A DNA stretch of 13,382 nucleotides from Chloroflexota bacterium (GTDB taxonomy: Bacteria; Chloroflexota; Dehalococcoidia; UBA2979). The notes under the pieces are model-generated. The model was given only the letters and a program-made list of their open reading frames with translations. It searched no databases and was not told the DNA's origin. The stretch covers positions 2,308 through 15,689 of the forward strand of contig VYDC01000136.1 in the NCBI GenBank assembly GCA_009843585.1, read 5' to 3'. Positions 1-6,806 of this stretch are shown here, in pieces. Position 1 is the first letter of the stretch. The number at the start of each line of letters is the position of its first letter. Made by a program: the position numbers and the translations under genes.

Positions 1-2584
1 CCCCCTGGCCCATAACCCCGCCCGGCCCGGGGGGGGGGGCGGCGCGGGGGCCCCCCCCGCGGGGGGGGCGCGCGCCCCGACCCCACTCCACGGTCACCCG
101 CTCGAAGTCCGGGGAGTCGGCGTGGCCGCGAATCCTGAGCGTCCCCGACACGGTCTGGGCCGGCAGCGGCGAGGTCACGGCGACCCGTGCGGCCGCCTCG
201 CCGGTCGCGGACGGCGGCGCGAGCATCCCGGCGATGCCCTGCTCGGCGGCCCAGTCGGACAGGTCCTCCCACTCCTCGATCTCCTCCGCCGGCAGGACGA
301 GCCGGACCTCCTCGACGACGAACGCCGAGGGGGTGTCCGAGCCGGCGGCGAGGCCGGTGCGCGTGTCGATGAGCACGGGCTGCCACCACGTGTCCAGCAT
401 CGCGGCGAGCTCCGCGTCGCTGCGCGGCAGCACGTCGGCGGCGAAGAGCCCGGTGTAGCGGTTCACGCTGGGGCAGTTCTCCGAGGGCAGCAGGCCCGAC
501 GGCCAGCAGAGCTCGCGGCTCTCGACGCCGTGGGGCCGCACGAACTTCGTCGGGGGCAGCTCGAGCTGCTCGTGCGCGAAGTTCATGAAGTCGCGCCAGG
601 CGCGCCAGGAGATCGTCGTGCTGAAGATGTTGAACATGGGCGAGTTGTCGGAGTTGCCCGCCCAGACGCCGGCGACGAGCTCGGGCGTGTACCCGATGGC
701 CCAGGTGTCGCCGATGGCGTCCTCGTCGTCGAAGGGCTCCGAGGTGCCGGTCTTCTGCGCGGAGGGCCGGTCCTTCAGGTTGAGGGCGTCGCACCCGAAG
801 ATGCGGCACTGGTTGTCGCCGTCGGAGAGGATGCTGGTCGTCAGGTAGGCGAAGTTCGACGGCACGATCCGCCTCGTGGTCGCCTCCGTGAACTGGTAGA
901 GAACCTGGCCGTCGGAGTCGGCGACCCGCAGCAGGGCGACCGGCTCGAGGAAGCGCGTCCCGGGCTCGGGCTCGTCGAGGCGTTGCTGGCCGCGCATGAG
1001 GCCCTCGGTGGCGAGCAGGCTGTAGGCGTAGGTGATGTCCTGCAGCGTGATGTCGACGCCGCCGAGGGTGAGCGCGGGGCCGTAGCCGAGCGGGTTGTCG
1101 AGCGTGGTGAATCCCACCCGCTTCAGGAGCTCGACGGTCTCGGCGACGCCGGCGTAGAGGATGGTCTTGACGGCGGGGATGTTCAGGGAGTTCCCGAGCG
1201 CCTCGCGGGCCGGGAGGACGCCGTGGAAGCGCTCGCCCGGGTTGCGAGGCTCGAAGTCCTCGCCGGTCGCCGGGTCGGGGATGGTCAGGGGCTGGTCGAT
1301 GATGCCCGTGCCGGTGCTCCAGCCGTTCATGAAGGCGGCCATGTAGGTGAACGGCTTGAGCGTCGATCCGGGCGAGTTCTGCGCGACGACGTTGTCGTTG
1401 CGGCCCTCGATGTCGTCGCGGAAGTAGTCGCGGCTCCCGACGTAGGCGAGGATCTGGGCGTTCGACGGGTCCAGCGCGAAGAGGGCGCCGTTGTGGCCCT
1501 CGGACTGCTCCTCGAAGGTGCGGACCCAGTGCTCGACGACGCGCTCCCCCTCGTGCTGGAGGGTGAGGTCGAGCGTCGTTATGACCTCGAGCCCCTCCTC
1601 GTAGAGCGCGCGCGGGCCGAATCGCTGCTCGACCTCCTGCGCGACCCGGCCCAGGACGAAGTGCGGCGCCTCGATGTCGAAGCGGTTCGCCTTGAAGACC
1701 AGCTCCGCCTCGGCGGCGGCCTCGGCCTGCTCGCCCGTGATCATGCCGGAGCGCACCATTAGGTCCAGCACGTCGCGCTGCCGGATCTTCGCGAGCGGCA
1801 GGTTGTTGATGGGATCGTAGCGCGCCGGCGACTGCGGAATCCCGGCCAGCAGCGCCGCCTCCGGCAGCGTCAGATCGGATGCCGGCTTGCCGAAGTAGCC
1901 CTCCGAGGCCGCCTCGATCCCGACGTAGATGCCTCCGTACGAGATCGAGTTGAGGTACCACTCGAGGATGCTCCCCTTGTCGTACTGGCGCGTGAGCTCG
2001 AGCGCGATCACGGTCTCCTTGACCTTGCGGTCGACGGAGCGCTCGGCGCGCTCCTCGCGGGGGATGTAGATGTTCTTCGCGAGCTGCTGCGTGATCGACG
2101 AGCCGCCGGAGCCCTGCAGGAACTCGTCGCCGAAGGGCGTGAAGATCTCGAGCGCGGCGCGCGCGAGGCCGCGCACGTTCAGCCCGTTGTTCTCGAAGAA
2201 GCTCTGGTCCTCGGTCGCGACCGTCGCCTGCACGAGCCACGGCGAGATCTCGGCGAGCGGCACGGGTCGCCGGAGGCCGGAGAGCTCGTCGACGAACTCG
2301 TAGAGCAGCGTGCCGTGCCGGTCGTAGATGCGGGCGCCGCCGCGGGGGAGCTGGTCGAGCAGCTGCGCCGGGGGGACGACCGAGTCGGCGATCTCGTCGT
2401 ACTGCCCCACGCCGTAGACGGCGGCGCCGGTCACGCCCGCGACCGTGAGCACGAGGAAGACGGCGAGGGAGAGCACCGCGGCGATCAGCCAGCGCAGCGG
2501 CAGCCCGCGCCGGCCGTCGTCCCCGTTCGGGGCCGGCCCGCCGTTCCGTCGCCGGCGCATCCTGGCGAGGCGGGCCGCCGTCAC
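1..2584 (-). CDS. Bifunctional penicillin-binding protein, PBP1A type (3' end missing)
   Basis: Class A PBP that polymerises lipid II and cross-links peptidoglycan outside the membrane. A basic N-terminus precedes one membrane helix (about residues 33-56). The glycosyltransferase domain shows E125-D126 (EDQSFFENNG), GGSSITQQLAKN, DRKVKET and YFGKPASDLTLPEAALLAG. The transpeptidase domain shows S407-xx-K410 (STLK), S466-L-N and K611-T-G. All lie in one frame, with no frameshift. After it come a Cys pair (CWPSGLLPSENC), an acidic linker and a beta-rich segment (SPLPAQTVSGTLRIRG...VTVEWG) like the Ig-like tail of some Chloroflexota PBPs. The frame stays open to base 1, but from about base 80 leftwards it reads only Gly/Pro/Arg/Ala from homopolymer runs, so that tail is unreliable. 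I chose the GTG at 2584 because it overlaps the methyltransferase stop (GTGA) and has GGAGG ten bases upstream; an in-frame ATG at 2560 is the alternative. The role is certain; 1a versus other class A subtypes is not. Confidence 0.93.
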   Translation of the reverse strand, partial: MTAARLARMRRRRNGGPAPNGDDGRRGLPLRWLIAAVLSLAVFLVLTVAGVTGAAVYGVGQYDEIADSVVPPAQLLDQLPRGGARIYDRHGTLLYEFVDELSGLRRPVPLAEISPWLVQATVATEDQSFFENNGLNVRGLARAALEIFTPFGDEFLQGSGGSSITQQLAKNIYIPREERAERSVDRKVKETVIALELTRQYDKGSILEWYLNSISYGGIYVGIEAASEGYFGKPASDLTLPEAALLAGIPQSPARYDPINNLPLAKIRQRDVLDLMVRSGMITGEQAEAAAEAELVFKANRFDIEAPHFVLGRVAQEVEQRFGPRALYEEGLEVITTLDLTLQHEGERVVEHWVRTFEEQSEGHNGALFALDPSNAQILAYVGSRDYFRDDIEGRNDNVVAQNSPGSTLKPFTYMAAFMNGWSTGTGIIDQPLTIPDPATGEDFEPRNPGERFHGVLPAREALGNSLNIPAVKTILYAGVAETVELLKRVGFTTLDNPLGYGPALTLGGVDITLQDITYAYSLLATEGLMRGQQRLDEPEPGTRFLEPVALLRVADSDGQVLYQFTEATTRRIVPSNFAYLTTSILSDGDNQCRIFGCDALNLKDRPSAQKTGTSEPFDDEDAIGDTWAIGYTPELVAGVWAGNSDNSPMFNIFSTTISWRAWRDFMNFAHEQLELPPTKFVRPHGVESRELCWPSGLLPSENCPSVNRYTGLFAADVLPRSDAELAAMLDTWWQPVLIDTRTGLAAGSDTPSAFVVEEVRLVLPAEEIEEWEDLSDWAAEQGIAGMLAPPSATGEAAARVAVTSPLPAQTVSGTLRIRGHADSPDFERVTVEWGRGARPPRGGGPRAAPPPGPGGVMGQG

Positions 2585-3420
2585 CCGTCGCCCCCCTCCG
2601 GCGCGCGCGCGCCCGGGCCGCCTCCGCGCCTCAGGACGACGAAGTGCGAGAGGCCGAGGCGCGCCGCCGGCGTCCCCTCGGCCCGGTAGCACGCGGCGCG
2701 GAGGATGCTCGCGATCCGGGGCCACCGCGCCGCGACGTTGTCGAAGCCGGGGTAGACATAACCGTGGTGGACGATCTCCAGTCCCGCCGAACGGGCCAGC
2801 CGCTCCCAGTCGCCGTGCCGGTAGGCGCGGGCGTGCGGCACGAGGCGTGCCCTCGCCACGTCCGGGAGCCAGTTGACGAGCGGGATGTTCCCGAAGACGT
2901 AGCGCCGCCCGATGTAGACGCCGTGCGTCTCGAACGGGTAGAGGCGGTTGGGCGCGAAGATCACGCAGGTGCCGCCCCCGGGCTTCAGCACCCGCCTGAC
3001 CTCCCGGAGCGTGGCGGCGTCGTCCGAGACGTGCTCGATGACCTCGTTGAGGACGGCGACGTCGAGGCAGCCATCGCGGAGGGGGAGCCTCTCGCCGGCC
3101 GCGGCGACGAGGGCCGCCGGGGCGCCGCCCCCGCCCGCCCCCGCCTGGCGGCGGCGGGCCTCGGCGAGGCGCTGTGGCTCGATGTCGAGGCCGATGGCGC
3201 GCGCGCCCTCCCGCTGGAACGCTCGCACGTACTCGCCGACGCCGCATCCGAGGTCGAGCACCAGCGCCCCCCGCAGCGAGACGAAGCGGGAGAGGATCGC
3301 GAGCCGGCGCTCCTGCCCGAAGCGCCAGACGAAGGAGGGGTTGCCGAGCCTCGCCGCGTCGTCCGACGGAGCGGAGTCCCGGCGGCGATCCGTTGCCGAG
3401 CCCCTCTCCGCCGTCGACAC
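2581..3420 (-). CDS. Class I SAM-dependent methyltransferase
   Basis: Predicted soluble methyltransferase of 279 residues, UbiE/Methyltransf_11 type; the substrate cannot be read from sequence. SAM-binding motif I is LDLGCGVGE (about residues 55-63), the acidic motif II is GLDIEP, motif post-I/IV is LNEVIEHV (N125-H130), followed by LKPGG. The second half carries a distinctive block (APNRLYPFETHGVYIG, FGNIPLVNWLPD, YPGFDN, LGLSHFVVL) that I associate with a small methyltransferase family in Chloroflexota and related lineages. The gene heads a two-gene unit with the PBP and overlaps it by GTGA. The start is uncertain: GTG 3420 has no clear Shine-Dalgarno site but third-position GC rises there from about 75% to about 90%. 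GTG 3504 has GGAG seven bases upstream and would add 28 low-complexity residues. The link to cell-wall synthesis is inference from position only. Confidence 0.85.
   Translation of the reverse strand: MSTAERGSATDRRRDSAPSDDAARLGNPSFVWRFGQERRLAILSRFVSLRGALVLDLGCGVGEYVRAFQREGARAIGLDIEPQRLAEARRRQAGAGGGGAPAALVAAAGERLPLRDGCLDVAVLNEVIEHVSDDAATLREVRRVLKPGGGTCVIFAPNRLYPFETHGVYIGRRYVFGNIPLVNWLPDVARARLVPHARAYRHGDWERLARSAGLEIVHHGYVYPGFDNVAARWPRIASILRAACYRAEGTPAARLGLSHFVVLRRGGGPGARAPEGGDG
2595..2599 (-). promoter_or_regulatory. Ribosome binding site for the PBP gene
   Basis: GGAGG on the minus strand, ten bases before the GTG at 2584 and inside the last codons of the methyltransferase gene. It supports the GTG start rather than the ATG at 2560, and suggests translational coupling across the GTGA overlap. 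Confidence 0.6.
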
Positions 3421-3530
3421 CGGGGCGTGCCCGTGGCCGGCCGCGAGGGGGCGTGAGGAGCCGGGATCGCTCGCCCGGATAGCAGAGCCTCCTCCGCGCG
3501 CCACCGCGCTACTCCGCCGCCCGAGACCCG

Positions 3531-3551
3531 TCGCATCCCCGGGGGATGCGA
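3531..3551. repeat. Perfect 21-bp palindrome in the divergent spacer
   Basis: Arm TCGCATCCCC, a single central G, then the exact reverse complement GGGGATGCGA. With only one base between the arms it would fold poorly as an RNA hairpin, so a dyad operator bound by a dimeric regulator is the better reading. It lies downstream of the minus-strand -10-like hexamer and upstream of the plus-strand one. I saw no second copy elsewhere in the window. Confidence 0.6.
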
Positions 3552-3620
3552 GTCCGCCGCCGCCCCGCGCCGGGTGGGTGCGCGCCACCGGCCGTGCTGG
3601 CGTGGGGGAGGGCTGCCCCC

Positions 3621-3627
3621 TATCATA
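3621..3627. promoter_or_regulatory. Overlapping -10-like hexamers, divergent promoter
   Basis: TATCAT reads on the plus strand (3621-3626) toward gatC, and TATGAT on the minus strand (3627-3622) toward the methyltransferase. Each matches TATAAT at five of six positions, in an AT-poor region. No good -35 box is visible: the best plus-strand candidate is CTGGCG at 3597-3602 with an 18-base spacer. Leaders would be about 70 bases to gatC and about 110-195 bases to the methyltransferase. Confidence 0.35.
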
Positions 3628-3704
3628 GCGCCTTCGCGTGGCGCGCCCTACGGGAGCGGCGCCGCGCGGGGCGCTGCGCGGCGGGCTGTGAACGGGATGG
3701 CTCG

Positions 3705-3998
3705 ATGGTGCTCGCTGCCGGGGACGTCCGGCGCCTGGCGCGCCTCGCCCGCATCTCGCTCGACGACGACGAGGTCGAACGGCTGCGCGACGACCTCTCG
3801 GCGTGCCTCGATCACTTCCGCGTCCTCGCCGACATCGACACCGAGGGTGTGCCCCCGACGGCGCACGTGGTGGCGCTCGGGAGCGTCGAGCGCGACGACG
3901 CCGTGGCGCCGTCGCTCGCTCCCGAGGACGTGCTCTCGCGCGCGCCGCGCCGCGAGGGCGCCTACCTGCGCGTGCGCCCCGTGCTCGAGGCCGAGTGA
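3705..3998 (+). CDS. gatC: Asp-tRNA(Asn)/Glu-tRNA(Gln) amidotransferase subunit C
   Basis: Small subunit of the GatCAB amidotransferase, which converts Asp-tRNA(Asn) and Glu-tRNA(Gln) to Asn- and Gln-tRNA in the cytoplasm. GatC wraps between GatA and GatB and holds them together. The 97 residues match the usual length. The N-terminal helix segment DVRRLARLARISLDDDEVERL is the family hallmark, followed by a second helix (DDLSACLDHFRVLADIDTEGVPPTAHV) and the C-terminal SRAPRREGAYLRVRPVLE, which corresponds to the usual R..A....G.f.VP.vl motif. The ATG at 3705 gives the normal GatC N-terminus; no strong Shine-Dalgarno site precedes it. It is the first gene of the plus-strand unit, 37 bases before gatA. 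The gatB partner is not in the window. Confidence 0.93.
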   Translation: MVLAAGDVRRLARLARISLDDDEVERLRDDLSACLDHFRVLADIDTEGVPPTAHVVALGSVERDDAVAPSLAPEDVLSRAPRREGAYLRVRPVLEAE

Positions 3999-4035
3999 GA
4001 CCGCGCGGGCCCGGCCCCAGACGGCGAGCCCTCGG

Positions 4036-5526
4036 GTGAGCCCCGGGGCCGTCGACCTCGATCGCACGGCGCACGAGCATGCCGACGCCCTGCGATCGGG
4101 CGAGTACACGGCCGTCGAGCTCGCCGCCGCGACCGTCGACCGGCTCCGGAGGCAGGACGAGGCGCTGCACGCCTACATCGCCATCGAGGAGGAGCGGGCG
4201 CTCGCCGACGCCGCCTTAGCCGACGAGGCGCTCAGGGAGGGGGAGGGGGGACCCCTCACCGGCGTCCCCGTCGCCCTCAAGGACCTGATCGCGACCGCGG
4301 GCCTTCAGACGACCGCGGCCTCGCGCATCCTCGAGGGCTACGTCCCCGCCGAGGACGCGACGGTCGCCGCCCGGCTGCGCCGAGCGGGCGCCGTCGTGGT
4401 CGGGAAGGCCAACCTCGACGAGTTCGCCATGGGCTCCTCCACCGAGCACTCCGCCTACGGCCCCACCCTCAACCCGTGGGACCTGGATCGCGTCCCCGGG
4501 GGCTCCTCCGGCGGCTCGGCGGCGACGGTGGCGGCGCGGGGCGTCCCGCTGGCGCTGGGGACCGACACCCGCGGCACGATCCGCCAGCCCGCCGCGCTCA
4601 CCGGCATCGTCCGCCTGAAGCCGCCCTACGGCCGCGTCTCGCGCTACGGGGTCGTCGCCTTCGCATCCTCGCTCGAGCAGGTCGGCCCCTTCGGGCGCGA
4701 CGCCGAGGACGTGGCGAACCTCCTCGCCGCTATCGCCGGCCTCGACCCCCGGGACTCGACGACGGCGCCCGAGCCCGTCCCCGACTACCTGCCGGAGCTG
4801 GGCCGCGGCCTCGACGGCCTCTCCGTCGCCGTCCCGGACGCCTTCTTCGAGGGGGCGGAGGAGGGCGTCGTCGAGGCCGTGGAGGCGGCGCTCGACGTGC
4901 TGGAGGCGAACGGCGCGCGCCTCGTCCGCGGCGTGGACCTCTCGCTGGCGCCGGCGGCGCTGCCCGCCTACTACCTGATCGCGCCGGCGGAGGCCTCAGC
5001 GAACCTCGCGCGCTACGATGGAGTGAAGTACGGAGCGGGCGACACGGGCGGCCCGGGTCTCTGGGATGAGATGGAGCGCACGCGTGGCGCCGGCTTCGGC
5101 CCGGAGGTGAAGCGGCGCATCATGCTCGGGACCTACGCGCTCTCCGCCGGGTACTACGACGCCTACTACCTGAAGGCGCAGCGCGTGCGCACGCTCATTC
5201 GCGAGGAGTTCGACCGCGCGCTCGCCGGTCACGACCTGATCGTCAGCCCGACCACGCCGGGCCCCGCGTTCCGCCTCGGCGAGCGGGTCGACGACCCGTG
5301 GGCGATGTACCTCTCCGATCTCTACACGATCCCGGCGAACATCGTGGGCTACCCGGCGGTGTCGATGCCCTGCGGCTTCGTCGAGGGCCTGCCGGTCGGG
5401 CTGCAGATGCTCGGGCGGCCGTTCGCGGAGGGGACGCTCCTGCGCGCGACCGCCGCCTACCAGGCTGTCACCGACTGGCACGGGCGGAGCCCCCCGGTGC
5501 CGGATGAGGCGGGGAGGGCGCCGTGA
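4036..5526 (+). CDS. gatA: Amidotransferase subunit A with altered active site
   Basis: Amidase-signature subunit that hydrolyses glutamine and supplies ammonia to GatB. The 496 residues are full length. K82 (VALKDL) and S157 (GGSSGGSA), equivalent to K79 and S154 of Staphylococcus aureus GatA, are present. The nucleophile serine, 24 residues after the cis-Ser, is T181 (ACG), and the preceding oxyanion-loop glycine is R179: DTRGTIRQP instead of DTGGSIRQP. Two further near-invariant sites nearby differ, R193 for Gly and P197 for Thr in what is normally VGLKPTYGRVSRYG. Downstream segments that line the glutamine pocket (NLARYDGVKYG, EVKRRIMLGT, YLSDLYTIPAN) look normal. The GTG at 4036 gives the usual N-terminus; the frame is open further upstream but that stretch belongs to gatC in another frame. 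The stop overlaps the next gene (GTGA). It is either a GatA with a Thr nucleophile, an inactive copy, or a true gatA with local base errors. Confidence 0.9.
   Translation: MSPGAVDLDRTAHEHADALRSGEYTAVELAAATVDRLRRQDEALHAYIAIEEERALADAALADEALREGEGGPLTGVPVALKDLIATAGLQTTAASRILEGYVPAEDATVAARLRRAGAVVVGKANLDEFAMGSSTEHSAYGPTLNPWDLDRVPGGSSGGSAATVAARGVPLALGTDTRGTIRQPAALTGIVRLKPPYGRVSRYGVVAFASSLEQVGPFGRDAEDVANLLAAIAGLDPRDSTTAPEPVPDYLPELGRGLDGLSVAVPDAFFEGAEEGVVEAVEAALDVLEANGARLVRGVDLSLAPAALPAYYLIAPAEASANLARYDGVKYGAGDTGGPGLWDEMERTRGAGFGPEVKRRIMLGTYALSAGYYDAYYLKAQRVRTLIREEFDRALAGHDLIVSPTTPGPAFRLGERVDDPWAMYLSDLYTIPANIVGYPAVSMPCGFVEGLPVGLQMLGRPFAEGTLLRATAAYQAVTDWHGRSPPVPDEAGRAP
5513..5517 (+). promoter_or_regulatory. 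Ribosome binding site for the aminotransferase
   Basis: GGAGG, within GGGGAGGG at the end of gatA, five bases before the GTG at 5523. It supports this overlapping start, which yields an N-terminal extension of about 35 residues compared with typical family members. Confidence 0.55.
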
Positions 5527-6806
5527 GCGAGCGCTCGGACCCCCAGGACGGGGCGGCACCGCTGCACGAAGGCGGCGACGCGGCTCCGTACCGCGCGCAG
5601 CGCGGCGCGACCTCGGCCACGCTCTCGACGCTTCCCTCCTCGGGCATCCGGCGGTTCTTCGAGCTGCTCGACGGCGCCACCGACCTGATCTCGCTCGCCG
5701 TCGGCCAGCCGGACTTCCCCACGCCGGCGCAGATCACGCGCGCCGCCGCGGACGCGATGCTCGCCGGCCACACCGGCTACACGAGCAACTACGGGCTGCT
5801 CGAGCTCCGCGAGGCGCTCTCCCGCCACCTCGAGCACCGCTACGGCGTCTACTACCGGCCGTCCGAGGAGCTGCTGCTCACGACCGGCGTCTCGGAGGCG
5901 CTCGACGTCTCGATGCGCGCCCTGCTCGATCCCGGCGACGAGGTGCTCGTCCCCGAGCCGGGCTACGTGGCCTACCAGCCGGTCGTCATGATGGCCGGCG
6001 GCGTCTACGTCCCGGTGCCGACCACGCCGGAGGACGGCTTCATGCTGACGGCGGAGGCCCTGCGGGCGCGCATCACGCCGGCGACGAAGGCCGTGCTCCT
6101 CGCCTATCCGTCGAACCCCACCGGGGCGGTGATGACGCGCGAGGCGCTGGAGCAGGTCGCGGAGGTCGCGCGCGAGCACGACCTCTTCGTGATCTCCGAC
6201 GAGCTCTACGATCGGCTCGTCTACGGGGTCGAGCACGTCTGCTTCGCGTCGCTGCCGGGGATGCGCGAGCGGACGGTGCTCCTGGGCGGCTTCTCCAAGA
6301 GCTACGCGATGACGGGATGGCGACTCGGCTACGTCGCGGCGCGCGCCGATCTGCTCGAGGCGATCATGAAGATCCACCAGTACGTGATGATGTCGGCGCC
6401 GACCGCCGCGCAGTACGCGGCGCTCGAGGCCTTCCACTCGGCCGAGGAAGACGTCCGCGGCATGATCGCCGAGTACGATCGCCGTCGCCTCCTGCTCTTA
6501 CGCCGGATCACCGAGATCGGCCTGCCGCTGGTCGAGCCCCGCGGCGCCTTCTACGCCTTCCCCAACGTGCGGTCCGTCGGCCTCGACGGGCAGGAGTTCG
6601 CCGAAGCCCTGCTGGAGGAGGAGCGGGTCGCCGTGGTCCCGGGCGTCGCCTTCGGCGCGAGCGGCCGCGACTTCGTCCGGATCTGCTACGCGGCCTCCTA
6701 CGACGAGCTGTCGGAGGCGCTCGACCGCATCGAGCGCTTCGTGCGCCGCCGCCTCCCGGCGGCCGAGAGCCCCTCGCTCGGGCAGGTGCCGACGGCGCAG
6801 CCGTGA
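5523..6806 (+). CDS. PLP-dependent aminotransferase, class I/II (AspC-like)
   Basis: Fold-type I aminotransferase of 427 residues, of the aspartate/aromatic aminotransferase group. The ring-stacking and phosphate segment (TTGVSEALD), N198 of NPTG, D226 of SDELYD (pairs with the pyridine nitrogen), the Schiff-base lysine K259 in GGFSKSYAMTGWRLGY, and R386 in DFVRICYA (binds the substrate carboxylate) are all present. Exact amino donor cannot be decided; aspartate, aromatic amino acids or alanine are all possible. The first ~35 residues (SERSDPQDGAAPLHEGGDAAPYR) are not part of the fold; the start is nevertheless supported by GGAGG and by the GTGA overlap with gatA. It also overlaps the downstream hydrolase by GTGA, so gatA, this gene and the hydrolase are probably translated as a coupled set. 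An AspC role would supply or consume aspartate and glutamate, substrates related to the Gat pathway, but this is inference. Confidence 0.9.
   Translation: MSERSDPQDGAAPLHEGGDAAPYRAQRGATSATLSTLPSSGIRRFFELLDGATDLISLAVGQPDFPTPAQITRAAADAMLAGHTGYTSNYGLLELREALSRHLEHRYGVYYRPSEELLLTTGVSEALDVSMRALLDPGDEVLVPEPGYVAYQPVVMMAGGVYVPVPTTPEDGFMLTAEALRARITPATKAVLLAYPSNPTGAVMTREALEQVAEVAREHDLFVISDELYDRLVYGVEHVCFASLPGMRERTVLLGGFSKSYAMTGWRLGYVAARADLLEAIMKIHQYVMMSAPTAAQYAALEAFHSAEEDVRGMIAEYDRRRLLLLRRITEIGLPLVEPRGAFYAFPNVRSVGLDGQEFAEALLEEERVAVVPGVAFGASGRDFVRICYAASYDELSEALDRIERFVRRRLPAAESPSLGQVPTAQP

Noticed and set aside
122..1762. Long open frame on the plus strand opposite the PBP gene (546 codons)
   Set aside because: It is Arg/Gly/Val/Glu-rich with no recognisable domain, and the minus strand encodes a complete set of PBP motifs. 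High GC leaves few stop codons in the other frames.
3574..4035. Upstream extension of gatA
   Set aside because: The stretch overlaps gatC in another frame and translates to Arg/Ala-rich sequence unlike any amidase; the GTG at 4036 gives a normal GatA N-terminus.
3421..4170. Upstream extension of the methyltransferase frame
   Set aside because: Beyond 3504 it runs antisense to gatC and gatA and is Arg/Pro-rich; only the 3504 alternative start has a plausible ribosome site.
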